Below the pieces are notes generated by a model. It did not search any database. It worked only from the letters and a program-made list of their open reading frames with translations, and had not been told where the DNA came from. The position numbers were made by a program, and so were the translations under genes. From FW021-bin31 sp964478125 (GTDB taxonomy: Bacteria; Bacteroidota; Bacteroidia; Chitinophagales; Chitinophagaceae), in NCBI GenBank assembly GCA_964478125.1, contig CAYZGR010000005.1, positions 1-64,000 on the forward strand: a stretch of DNA of 64,000 nt, in the 5' to 3' direction. Position 1 is the first letter of the stretch; each line of letters opens with the position of its first letter. Positions 43,828 through 52,100 of the stretch are shown here, piece after piece.

Positions 43828-45005
43828 AAGGAAGGGGCCGGGATCATTTTTAAACAAACTGCGTGAGCGACCGGTATCCTTTCATCAGTTAAAGTGAGCA
43901 TACCGTTTTTCTCGTCCCTTTTGAAGATAGTGATTGCATTGCCGTTTTTATGTCCTATTAATGCATAGCTTCCGTCGGGAGAAAGTGTAAAATTCCTTGG
44001 AGTTTTGCCGCCGGTTGGCAGGCGGTCTAAAGGTTGTATTTTCCCACTCTGCCGGTCCACTTTATAAGTGACAATATCATTCAGATCATCCCGGTTGGCC
44101 GCATATAGAAATTGCCCATCGGGAGACAGATGGACATCGGCTGCCCATATTTTTCCCTTGTAATGGTCCGGAAGATTGGATATTTCCTGAACCTGATGAA
44201 GTTTGCCGGGCTGATAGTGAAAAGCCATTATTTGCCCGCCCATTTCACAAATAAGATAAAGATATTTCCCATCCGGCGCGAATTCCATTAACCGGGGACC
44301 GGAACCCGGGCTGACATCTGTAGTGGGAGGATTGCCGGGGGATAACCGCCCCGATCTTTCATCAAAGGAGTAAGTGAATATCTTATCCATGCCCAGATCG
44401 GTGACGAAAAGATCCCGGTTGTTGGGCGCCATTACCGCACAGTGTACATGGGCTGCATCCTGTCTTCCGGGAACAATACCGTGTCCGTGGTGAGGAATGT
44501 TTTGGCTTACTTTACCTACCGAGCCGTCAGCCTTTATAGGTAAAACGGATAGGCTGCCACTGGTATAATTAGCTACAAACAGCCACTTTCCGGATGTGTC
44601 TGTAATGATATTGCAGGGGTCGGCGCCCCCGGTAAGTTGTTTATTAATGAATGCAAGCCGCCCTTTATCCGCATTAAATGAATAGGCGTACACTTTCCCG
44701 TCGTTATGATCATGCGTTTCGCTTACTGCATATAAATATTTCCGGTTGGGACTTATAGTTAGAAAAGATGGATTTTCTATACCGGAAACTGCACTGACTA
44801 ATGTGGCCTTGCCTGAATCGGTATTAAATTTATAAACAAAAATTCCATTACTGTCGGCGGGACTATAGGTCCCAATAAAGAGAAAATACGTTTTGCTATT
44901 TTGTTGTTTTTTTGAATCTGACATGGTACAACCGGTTATGAACGTTCCTGCGATGAGCAGGAAAGCTGTTAAGGATACGATCTGGCGTAATGACTTATCG
45001 ATCAA
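43824..45005 (-). CDS. Lactonase-family beta-propeller lipoprotein
   Basis: A 393-residue seven-bladed propeller resembling the 6-phosphogluconolactonase/carboxy-cis,cis-muconate cyclase group (repeats such as NPSFLTISPNRKYLYAVSE and GPRLMEFAPDGKYLYLICE). A signal with lipobox ITGC (Cys26) predicts an exported lipoprotein, so a role in the cytoplasmic pentose-phosphate pathway is unlikely. The only start that keeps the signal peptide is TTG 45005; an in-frame stop lies two codons upstream. It overlaps the purF-like gene tail to tail by 4 bases. Confidence 0.87.
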   Translation of the reverse strand: MIDKSLRQIVSLTAFLLIAGTFITGCTMSDSKKQQNSKTYFLFIGTYSPADSNGIFVYKFNTDSGKATLVSAVSGIENPSFLTISPNRKYLYAVSETHDHNDGKVYAYSFNADKGRLAFINKQLTGGADPCNIITDTSGKWLFVANYTSGSLSVLPIKADGSVGKVSQNIPHHGHGIVPGRQDAAHVHCAVMAPNNRDLFVTDLGMDKIFTYSFDERSGRLSPGNPPTTDVSPGSGPRLMEFAPDGKYLYLICEMGGQIMAFHYQPGKLHQVQEISNLPDHYKGKIWAADVHLSPDGQFLYAANRDDLNDIVTYKVDRQSGKIQPLDRLPTGGKTPRNFTLSPDGSYALIGHKNGNAITIFKRDEKNGMLTLTDERIPVAHAVCLKMIPAPSF

Positions 45006-45178
45006 TTGTTAATGGTTGATTTTTCAAAGGTTTGAAATTTTCACCTGGTAGTTTCCGGCGTTTCCTCTTTTTCTGTCTTCTTATTCGTGTCTTGTTGGCC
45101 GGGGACGAATTTACAAAAAAGAAAATAACTGAAGATACAATATTCGGGGGCGCGGGATTCGTTTTCCCGGGAGCGTAT

Positions 45179-45186
45179 TATCTTTG
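45179..45186 (+). promoter_or_regulatory. Candidate -7 element for the CLC gene
   Basis: TATCTTTGC matches TAnnTTTG and ends only 9 bases before the ATG at 45196, predicting an almost leaderless message. It also rules out the TTG at 45184 as a start. Confidence 0.5.
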
Positions 45187-45195
45187 CATCCCAAT

Positions 45196-47046
45196 ATGCG
45201 GCGCAAAAACCTTCGAAAATATTATCGTCTTTTCAGGAATCTTCATGAATTGGAGGAAAAAGGCGCCGAATTTATTCATTTTCACGAGGTTCCGCTTAAA
45301 TGGTTACACGATAAGCTTACCCCTGCGCAATTCTTAGTGCTTTCAGGTATTCTGGTCGGCTGTACGGCAGGACTGGCCGGAGTGTTACTGAAAGCGGTGG
45401 TACATTATATTCAGAAATTTATTACGCAGGATTATCATCTTTCCTACCAGATGATCTTTTATTTCATTTTTCCGATCATGGGTATTGTCGGAACGGTAGC
45501 GATAGTCCGGTATTTCTTTAAAGGGGACTCCGGAGAGGGAATCCCCTCGGTATTATACGAGATCGCCCGCAAGTCGAGCATCGTCCGGTTTTCAAAAACG
45601 TATTCCCAACTTATTCAAAGTGGGATCACAGTAGGTTTTGGGGGTTCGGCAGGGCTGGAGAGCCCGATTGCGGTGACCGGGGCCGCTATCGGTTCAAACT
45701 ATGCACGGATTTATCAAATGAATTATAAAGACCGGACTCTCTTGCTGGCAGCGGGAGCGGCAGCCGGTATCGCTTCGGCTTTTGACGCGCCTATTGCGGG
45801 AGTGATGTTCGCGGTAGAAATGCTGCTGACGGGCATGGCTTTTTCAGATTTTATTCCCCTCATCATAGCCGCTGTATGTGGAGCTTTATTGTCCAATATT
45901 ATCCTCGGCAATGATCTTACCCTGCACTTTCGCTTAAAAGAAGCTTTTGATTACCGTAATGTGCCTTTGTACGTCCTGTTAGGAATTATTTCCGGCCTGT
46001 ATTGCCATTATTATGCGGTTATCGTAGGGAAAATCGAAGACCTGTTACATAAGAGGATTAAGAAAAAGTTTCGCATAGCTTTATTTAGCGGGATGGTTTT
46101 AGGGCTGTTGTGTTTTTTGTTCCCTCCCCTTTTTGGCGAGGGATATACCAGTGTAAAAGTATTGGTAGATAATGGGGGCGCAACACTCATGCAAACCGGT
46201 ATTTTTAGTTCTTTGGCGGGCAATAAATGGATGATTCTTGCTTTTGTAGGATTGGTTGGGCTTCTTAAGGTATTTGCTACCACTTTTACCATATCCGGAG
46301 GCGGAAACGGTGGAAATTTTGCTCCTTCGCTGGTGGCAGGAGCTTTTGTTGGCTATTTTTTTGCTTTGGTATGCCAGATAACGGGTATGGATAATGTTCC
46401 GCTGGCCAATTTTGCCATTGTTGGTATGGCGGGAGCCATGAGCGGTATTCTTTATGTGCCGTTAACCAGTATTTTCCTGATCGCAGAGGCTACCGGCGGA
46501 TATGAGTTGTTTATTCCCCTCATGATCGTTTCCACCGCCTCCTACCTGATTGTCCGTCGCTTTTCTCCTTATTCTATAAATGTGAAAAAATGGGTGGAAG
46601 AAGGAAAGGTATTCGGCAGGAAGACCGATCAAAACCTTTTGTCACTTTTACGCGCACGGGATATTATTGAAAAGGATATTCTTACGATTTCTCCGGATGC
46701 TTCTTTACGGGATCTGATTAATCTGATAAAAATAAACAAGAGGAATATGTTTGGCGTGGTTAATGAAGATCAGGAATTGGAAGGCGTTGTTATGCTGGAT
46801 GATATAAGACATATCATGTTTAAGGAGGCGCTTTATGACAGTACGGCTATCCGGCAACTGATGAAGAGTCCGCCTGCCTTTGTAGATGTAACAGAACCTA
46901 TGTGGAAGGTGATGAAAAAATTTGATGAAACAAATGCCTGGAATCTGCCGGTCGTGAGCGGAAAGAGATTTATTGGCTTTATTTCGAAATCTACCCTTTT
47001 GCAAAACTATCGCAAGATGTTACTTACCCATTCTTCAGGGGAATAA
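45196..47046 (+). CDS. CLC-family chloride channel/antiporter with CBS domains
   Basis: A 616-residue inner-membrane protein. The CLC selectivity segments are visible: GDSGEGIPSVL (110-120), GGSAGLESPIAVTGAAIG (149-166) with gating-type Glu155, and GGGNGGNFAPSLVAGAF. The C-terminal ~125 residues form a pair of CBS domains (ILTISPDASLRDLI; PAFVDVTEPMWKVMKKF), which may sense nucleotides. Whether it is a channel or an H+/Cl- exchanger is not decided by these motifs. The start ATG 45196 follows the promoter element; the longer frame from 45184 begins with TTG. Confidence 0.93.
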   Translation: MRRKNLRKYYRLFRNLHELEEKGAEFIHFHEVPLKWLHDKLTPAQFLVLSGILVGCTAGLAGVLLKAVVHYIQKFITQDYHLSYQMIFYFIFPIMGIVGTVAIVRYFFKGDSGEGIPSVLYEIARKSSIVRFSKTYSQLIQSGITVGFGGSAGLESPIAVTGAAIGSNYARIYQMNYKDRTLLLAAGAAAGIASAFDAPIAGVMFAVEMLLTGMAFSDFIPLIIAAVCGALLSNIILGNDLTLHFRLKEAFDYRNVPLYVLLGIISGLYCHYYAVIVGKIEDLLHKRIKKKFRIALFSGMVLGLLCFLFPPLFGEGYTSVKVLVDNGGATLMQTGIFSSLAGNKWMILAFVGLVGLLKVFATTFTISGGGNGGNFAPSLVAGAFVGYFFALVCQITGMDNVPLANFAIVGMAGAMSGILYVPLTSIFLIAEATGGYELFIPLMIVSTASYLIVRRFSPYSINVKKWVEEGKVFGRKTDQNLLSLLRARDIIEKDILTISPDASLRDLINLIKINKRNMFGVVNEDQELEGVVMLDDIRHIMFKEALYDSTAIRQLMKSPPAFVDVTEPMWKVMKKFDETNAWNLPVVSGKRFIGFISKSTLLQNYRKMLLTHSSGE

Positions 47047-47124
47047 GCGTACTACATGGAGGAACATATCCCTGAAGTTGAAGTCAGAGTCGTCGGTTTT
47101 CGGTAAGCACATGTCCCGTTATTC

Positions 47125-48162
47125 CTACAAACGGGCGTAACGATAGGTATATTTAAACCATGAGCGTAAATTAGCCGGCCGTTCCATATCAATAATAAGC
47201 TTTTTACGTTCAATTTGGCGCATATCCGGCATCCGGATTTCGGTACCCTGTATTTTTTTAAGTTGATGAAGCGCTATCAGTCCGAAGGCGTAAATACCGG
47301 CCATAGATAAGGAAAGATCCTGCCTGCGATGGAGCGATTCCGGAAGCTGCCGGATCTGTTCCTTCATCTTGTTGATTTCACCCATGAAAAATTGTTCGAA
47401 CGCATATACATCCTGCATGGTGTTAGGCAAGGTGGAAATCTCATCTTGCAGGTCTTTGTATATGTCATACAGGTCATTTGTCAACTGGATTAAGGTACCT
47501 AATCGATACCAACATTCTCTAACGGCGGTCGTGCGGGGGTGGTCCATATAAAAGCTGCAAAGCAAGACCGCATATCCGCCTTTGTCAAAGGTGACTTTGC
47601 GGAGCGTTTCGGCAGAAAGCGTGCTGCGGTATTGCTCTTTGGATTGCTTTTGTGCCTCAAAAAGCTTTACGGATACCTCATCGTACAGGTTTTCCTCTTT
47701 TACAAAACTCCTTAATAGTTTATGAGATTCTTTAAAAACAATTTCGTCAAAATTCCGGCAGTTGTATTGGTCATAGTGAAATGATATATTATATAGTTGT
47801 TTTTCATCCAGCAGGTCATAGTCCGTGAAGTCGTCAAAAAGAGAACTGCATATAAAATAATGGATGAAACGCAATTTTTCTGATTTATTCATTCTTCGGT
47901 CTGCCAGTCGGGCAAAGGGTTGACATACCATCGGCAGGTAGATCCCGTAGCTAATGGCGATCTTTTTTCGGGTGGTCACCCTGAACCGGCCTTTATACTT
48001 TTTCTCGATTTTATCCAACAGCTTGTAAGCCCGTTTGGTCTCTTTTCGGCGCGTGAAGATAATGAAGAAGGCCCTTCTTATTACTGTCAGCCAAAACCAG
48101 AAGAAATATTGCATGCCATTAGGGTTGTTTTTTAAAGTATTGTGCAGAGGTTTAAGAACCAT
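47125..48162 (-). CDS. Class I isoprenoid-synthase-fold protein
   Basis: A 345-residue, mostly helical protein with no signal peptide. Two motifs fit the squalene/phytoene synthase fold: the aspartate-rich FDDFTDYD (109-116, DDxxD) and LGTLIQLTNDLYDIYKDLQDE (221-241), close to the family's LG-x-QLTN-x-LRD-x-x-ED with the second set of metal-binding aspartates (D230, D233, D237). It should bind a prenyl diphosphate through Mg2+, but product and activity are unknown, and overall similarity to true squalene/phytoene synthases looks low. It overlaps the preceding gene by 31 bases if ATG 48162 is used; ATG 48114 would avoid this. Last gene of the LysM-gldB-toroid operon. Confidence 0.75.
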   Translation of the reverse strand: MVLKPLHNTLKNNPNGMQYFFWFWLTVIRRAFFIIFTRRKETKRAYKLLDKIEKKYKGRFRVTTRKKIAISYGIYLPMVCQPFARLADRRMNKSEKLRFIHYFICSSLFDDFTDYDLLDEKQLYNISFHYDQYNCRNFDEIVFKESHKLLRSFVKEENLYDEVSVKLFEAQKQSKEQYRSTLSAETLRKVTFDKGGYAVLLCSFYMDHPRTTAVRECWYRLGTLIQLTNDLYDIYKDLQDEISTLPNTMQDVYAFEQFFMGEINKMKEQIRQLPESLHRRQDLSLSMAGIYAFGLIALHQLKKIQGTEIRMPDMRQIERKKLIIDMERPANLRSWFKYTYRYARL

Positions 48163-49427
48163 ACAAAGGAATCATTGACCGATAAGCGGTTCTCCCGGCC
48201 ATGGACCTGCACTCTTAATAATTGGTTTTCAAGATATAGCGTTTGCCGGTAAGCCGGGCAGATAAAATAATATTTGATCCATTGGCTGAACAGCAAAAGT
48301 TTTTTCCAGAACCGGGGTAGTATACTGGAAAAACTGGCTACAAAAAAAGTGTTATCGCCTGCATTCAGATCATGGGCCCCTGGCAGAGACACCGGTAAAG
48401 GATCGCCACCCAGGCGTATTATGGTGGTGGAAAGCAATATGCTGTCCAGCCAGTTATCAGATTGGCGGTATTGCATGCGGGCAGTTTGCAGCAGTTGGGG
48501 TTTTAAACTATCCAATGCAGGAAGGGAAGTAGCAGCCAGCAAGCGGGATATATGATATAATAGTATCGGAGTCCTTCCGTAATGGGGAGAAATGAAAGCG
48601 GGACGGGTCAGATAAGAGCTGTCTGTGATCATCTTGTGCAAAAGTTTAACAGAAGCGCTGTCCTGCCTGTTGAAGGGCAAATTGAAATAATGAACGAAGT
48701 ATAACACATTGCAAAGGACGCAAAAATCAAAGTCAATGGGCATTTTTACTCCAAACCAGGTGGAATAAGCGGGCAGATCCCGGTATGCCGGCCGGGTATT
48801 GCGTATAAGGTTAAGGGAGCCGTTGGCATGCTCGGCCATGAGTCTTTTTACCAGATGAATGATACTGTCTGACGGGTTTTGACTCAGCCAGAGGATGGCC
48901 GTATCATCCAGGTCGTCCGGCAGCTGCTGAGACTTATTGAATAGATTCAAAAAACCGGAATTGGGGAAAACCAGAGGAGGATGTGTTCGCCAGAAATTAT
49001 ACGTGGGAAGTCCGGAGGTGTTCCGGAAGTGCGGGTAAGCAGCCTGTGCCCTTTGGATAATGGAATCGCTTTGTACTTGTTGTCGCGGGCTCATATAAGG
49101 TTGAAGGTATTTCAGGGTAAAAGCAATTAAACCGGTAAAGAAAATATTGTTGTCCGGTTTTAGTTTATCACCCCGGCCATAACGTCGAAAGGAAGGGAAA
49201 CTGCCTTTATAGAAAAAATCGGTTTGCTGCATTTGCCGGTCGGCGATCGTGGCTAATAATGAATCGATGCGATGGGTATCCTGGGCATAACAGGAAGGAT
49301 AGGAGATCATCAGGCTGCTCCATAACAGGGGAATCATCCACAACAACCTTTTGTAGACGTCCTTTTTACGTGTCGGAAGAGAAGAAGATATATTCTTAAT
49401 ACGATCCATCCGGGCAAAAATAAACAT
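48132..49427 (-). CDS. Secreted alpha/alpha-toroid-like protein with DLDDTA motif
   Basis: A 431-residue protein. An N-terminal hydrophobic stretch (about 27-48, ends SCYAQD) predicts export; starts at ATG 49427 or 49409 are possible. The core is helical, with YNFWRTHPP (143-151), then PDDLDDTAI (170-178), which matches the DxDDTA acid motif of class II terpene cyclases, and IDFDFCVLCNVLYFVHYF (231-248), a pattern seen in alpha/alpha-toroid proteins. QW repeats of squalene-hopene cyclases are not apparent and the protein is shorter than those enzymes (~630). It begins 8 bases after gldB and runs into the class I isoprenoid-synthase-like gene. The function is unknown; a terpenoid-related role is a hypothesis. 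Confidence 0.72.
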   Translation of the reverse strand: MFIFARMDRIKNISSSLPTRKKDVYKRLLWMIPLLWSSLMISYPSCYAQDTHRIDSLLATIADRQMQQTDFFYKGSFPSFRRYGRGDKLKPDNNIFFTGLIAFTLKYLQPYMSPRQQVQSDSIIQRAQAAYPHFRNTSGLPTYNFWRTHPPLVFPNSGFLNLFNKSQQLPDDLDDTAILWLSQNPSDSIIHLVKRLMAEHANGSLNLIRNTRPAYRDLPAYSTWFGVKMPIDFDFCVLCNVLYFVHYFNLPFNRQDSASVKLLHKMITDSSYLTRPAFISPHYGRTPILLYHISRLLAATSLPALDSLKPQLLQTARMQYRQSDNWLDSILLSTTIIRLGGDPLPVSLPGAHDLNAGDNTFFVASFSSILPRFWKKLLLFSQWIKYYFICPAYRQTLYLENQLLRVQVHGRENRLSVNDSFVWFLNLCTIL

Positions 49428-49435
49428 GTTTCGGT

Positions 49436-50467
49436 TTAGTGCGGCCTGTATCCCGATTTGCTCAGGAGCTTTTGTCCGTCAGGTAGTTTCATAAGCTCTG
49501 GAAGAGAAGTTCCCGGATATTTTTCCATATACTTACGGATGATCTGCCAGCCTATCCAACTGCCGATATTTCCGGGGGCCTCCAGGGGCATACCCCGTGA
49601 AGAGGGGCCGGGCCCTATATAATAGCGAATGGTCAGTGGATCATTTTCATATAATAAGTTTTTTCTGATAAAATATTGCCAGATAAACTGCTCGTTCTTT
49701 TTGCACCACTGCAGTTGTTTTTCCGAATAACCTATTTTAAGAGCATCTTTTGTTTCGGGCAATATTTTATCTAAGAAGTAAAGTTGTTTCCCGTATGCGG
49801 TCATTTGGTCCAGGAGCGTTCCCTTTTCCTCTATCGGAAACAGCTGTTGTTCGATAACCTTAATACAACTGACCACTAATTGGTTTGCAGAAAAACTTTT
49901 TAGAATATAAGCCGGATAAGGATTTACCACCTGCCTGTATAATGGGAAACCGGCTCCTAAGAACATATCCAGTCCAATTCCCAATACGGAGTCAACGGTA
50001 ATGGCGCCGTAATTCGCCAAGGCAGACATGAAAGTGACCACGCGAGGGGGATGAAAAGAAGGCAGGTAATATTTGATGTACCGAAAGCTTTGATCGAGCT
50101 GCCTGTTGATCTGTTGGATCTTTCTTGGAGGGAAATGTGCATCTATGGTATCTTGCAGTTTCTGTATATCTTTACTGGTTATGAAAGCTTTTATATCTCT
50201 TTTGGACCATCCGCTATCCGTAGGAGAAACAAAATTCATGATCTGGTTCATATAGACCGGGAAAAACTCGGGATAGTTTTTTTCCAAATGGGATAGACCG
50301 CTATCAAGATGGTCCGGGTTGAGTCTCATAAACTCCTGATCAAATCTTTCTATATGGACTGAAATGGGGATATGGCTGACATCAGGAGCCTTTTTGCCCG
50401 AATGGCATCCTTCAATCAGTAAAAACGAAAGGATCCATAAGGCAGGATATGATCTTTTTCGGAGCAT
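49436..50467 (-). CDS. gldB: GldB-like gliding motility lipoprotein
   Basis: A 343-residue lipoprotein (lipobox IEGC, Cys21). The segments HIERFDQEFM, YPEFFPVYMNQIM, VVTFMSALANYGAI, LGIGLDMFLGAGFPLY and APGNIGSWIGWQIIRKYM are those of the GldB family, required for gliding in Flavobacterium and present in gliding and non-gliding Bacteroidota. No HExxH metal site is seen. It starts 21 bases after the LysM gene stop and is followed after 8 bases by the DLDDTA protein, so it is the second gene of a four-gene operon. gldC, often adjacent in flavobacteria, is not here. Confidence 0.85.
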   Translation of the reverse strand: MLRKRSYPALWILSFLLIEGCHSGKKAPDVSHIPISVHIERFDQEFMRLNPDHLDSGLSHLEKNYPEFFPVYMNQIMNFVSPTDSGWSKRDIKAFITSKDIQKLQDTIDAHFPPRKIQQINRQLDQSFRYIKYYLPSFHPPRVVTFMSALANYGAITVDSVLGIGLDMFLGAGFPLYRQVVNPYPAYILKSFSANQLVVSCIKVIEQQLFPIEEKGTLLDQMTAYGKQLYFLDKILPETKDALKIGYSEKQLQWCKKNEQFIWQYFIRKNLLYENDPLTIRYYIGPGPSSRGMPLEAPGNIGSWIGWQIIRKYMEKYPGTSLPELMKLPDGQKLLSKSGYRPH

Positions 50468-50488
50468 TATTCAACAAGAGTACTTTTT

Positions 50489-51991
50489 TTATTTTACTTT
50501 GGGATAAACGATTTTGCTCCAAAACCGGGGTTGGTGGGTGCCTAAATCGTCCATAGCCGCATTACTCAACTTAATGATAAGGTTATAATTCTCCTTTTGT
50601 TGCGGGATAGAGGCGAGTACCTTCACGTATACATATTTATTATTGATGGGGTTGATCACCTTTACAATCGTACCCCGGGGCAAGTCATTGCAGAGGGCAT
50701 AATATTTTTTTGATCCGGGTTTTACATTACTTTTGAACCATCCGGCTGCTCCCTTTTTGGTACTGATGATCTTTTCGTTTTGTGTTTGTGCCAGGTAGAG
50801 CTCCTGGAACTCGCTTTTTTGCGCAAGCTCCAAAGTGGAAGAATCGGTCGCGTCAAGAGGACTTGAATCGGGAAGGGCTATCGGACTGTCCTTCTTTGTC
50901 GTTGATGGCGTCTTTTGAATGTGAGGCAATGAAGTCGTTTCATGTGCTGGGGGCATTGGCTCCGAAGAGGAGGTCTGGCCTTGAGTTTTAGGTTGGGGTT
51001 CTGCTTTGGACGCAGTCGTTTTCTCAGGGGATTTTTTTGAATCCGGACGTGATTTATGAGTTAATTTGTTCAGCATCTCCTCGAAAGGATTTTCTTTTTT
51101 TGCAGCGCTGATACCGGAAGGCTCCTGTGGAGCCTCCTCGGAAGAGGCGGTTTGCTCTTTCTGGCTTACGGGAGGGGCGGGTGAAGTGGTTTTTTGTATA
51201 GTTTCCACATTGTTATTATGTATTAACGGCTGAGAAAGGGGGCCGGGATGCTTTTCATTCTCCTGAGAGGACGACTTGTCCGGCGTCTCTTCCGTTTGTA
51301 CGGTAGCCAGCAAAGGTTTGGATACCGGTTCGCTGCTTGTCCGTTTGTCTTCTATTTGGCTGACTCTTTGGCGTTCGGAGGCAATTACTTCTTTTAAGAA
51401 GCGATCTCCTCCCCGGCTGTGTGGGGCAACATCTGCTGCGGGCTTTGATGCCGCCGGTTGGGATGGCTCTTCGGGATTGGCGGCAATAGATTTGTTTTGC
51501 TGTCCGGGCGGTGTCGCAGGAAGGTTTCCGGCGTCAGGAAGTTTCTTTAACCATCCAATAATGAGATACTGGCCTACCTGAATGGTATTCCCATTTAAAT
51601 CGTTCCATTCCCGTAATGAAGCGAGCGGCAGGTCTCCGTATATTTTACTTACTCTGAAGAGCGTCTCTCCTTTTAAAACCTTGTGATATAAAGGAGTGAG
51701 TCCTGAATGCGCATTGCTATTCTGAATAATATTGTTTTTGGAAAGCGGTATTTTAACAAGGGTATAGATTTTCAAGGGATGGGAATTATTGATGTTATTG
51801 AGCTTCTTCAGTCGCTCTTCCGAAACGCCGAATGTTTGGGAGAGGGATTGAAGGGTTTCTCCTTTTTCCACTACATGATAGAAATACATGCCGGAGGTTC
51901 CAGGTGCAACCACGATCGTATCTTTTGAAGTCTGTCCGAATGCGGTAACGGTTAACCACAGAAATGAAAAAAAAATGAATAGTGCTTTCAT
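50489..51991 (-). CDS. LysM protein with C-terminal double-psi beta-barrel
   Basis: A 500-residue exported protein: signal peptide 1-19 (ends AFGQ), two LysM domains (about 37-82 and 102-147; HVVEKGETLQSLSQTFGV and HKVLKGETLFRVSKIYG), a long disordered Pro/Ser/Lys/Glu/Gln-rich linker (~150-400), and an RlpA-like DPBB-type domain (~415-500; YALCNDLPRGTIVKVINP, IKLSNAAMDDLG). LysM should bind peptidoglycan glycans. The catalytic Asp/His of RlpA lytic transglycosylases is not evident, so a structural role is likely. First gene of the operon with gldB. Confidence 0.86.
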   Translation of the reverse strand: MKALFIFFSFLWLTVTAFGQTSKDTIVVAPGTSGMYFYHVVEKGETLQSLSQTFGVSEERLKKLNNINNSHPLKIYTLVKIPLSKNNIIQNSNAHSGLTPLYHKVLKGETLFRVSKIYGDLPLASLREWNDLNGNTIQVGQYLIIGWLKKLPDAGNLPATPPGQQNKSIAANPEEPSQPAASKPAADVAPHSRGGDRFLKEVIASERQRVSQIEDKRTSSEPVSKPLLATVQTEETPDKSSSQENEKHPGPLSQPLIHNNNVETIQKTTSPAPPVSQKEQTASSEEAPQEPSGISAAKKENPFEEMLNKLTHKSRPDSKKSPEKTTASKAEPQPKTQGQTSSSEPMPPAHETTSLPHIQKTPSTTKKDSPIALPDSSPLDATDSSTLELAQKSEFQELYLAQTQNEKIISTKKGAAGWFKSNVKPGSKKYYALCNDLPRGTIVKVINPINNKYVYVKVLASIPQQKENYNLIIKLSNAAMDDLGTHQPRFWSKIVYPKVK

Positions 51992-52100
51992 AACGCCTCA
52001 ATTGACCAGGCCGATTTTATATCCGGGAGCTTGTGATACAAGAATCCCGCCAATAACCTGCAATATTAGCAAATTATTGAAGGAAAAGTGCATAGGATAG

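Noticed and set aside
45032..45337. 101-residue plus-strand frame upstream of the CLC gene
   Set aside because: It runs across the CLC promoter and 5' end in another frame and has no domain.
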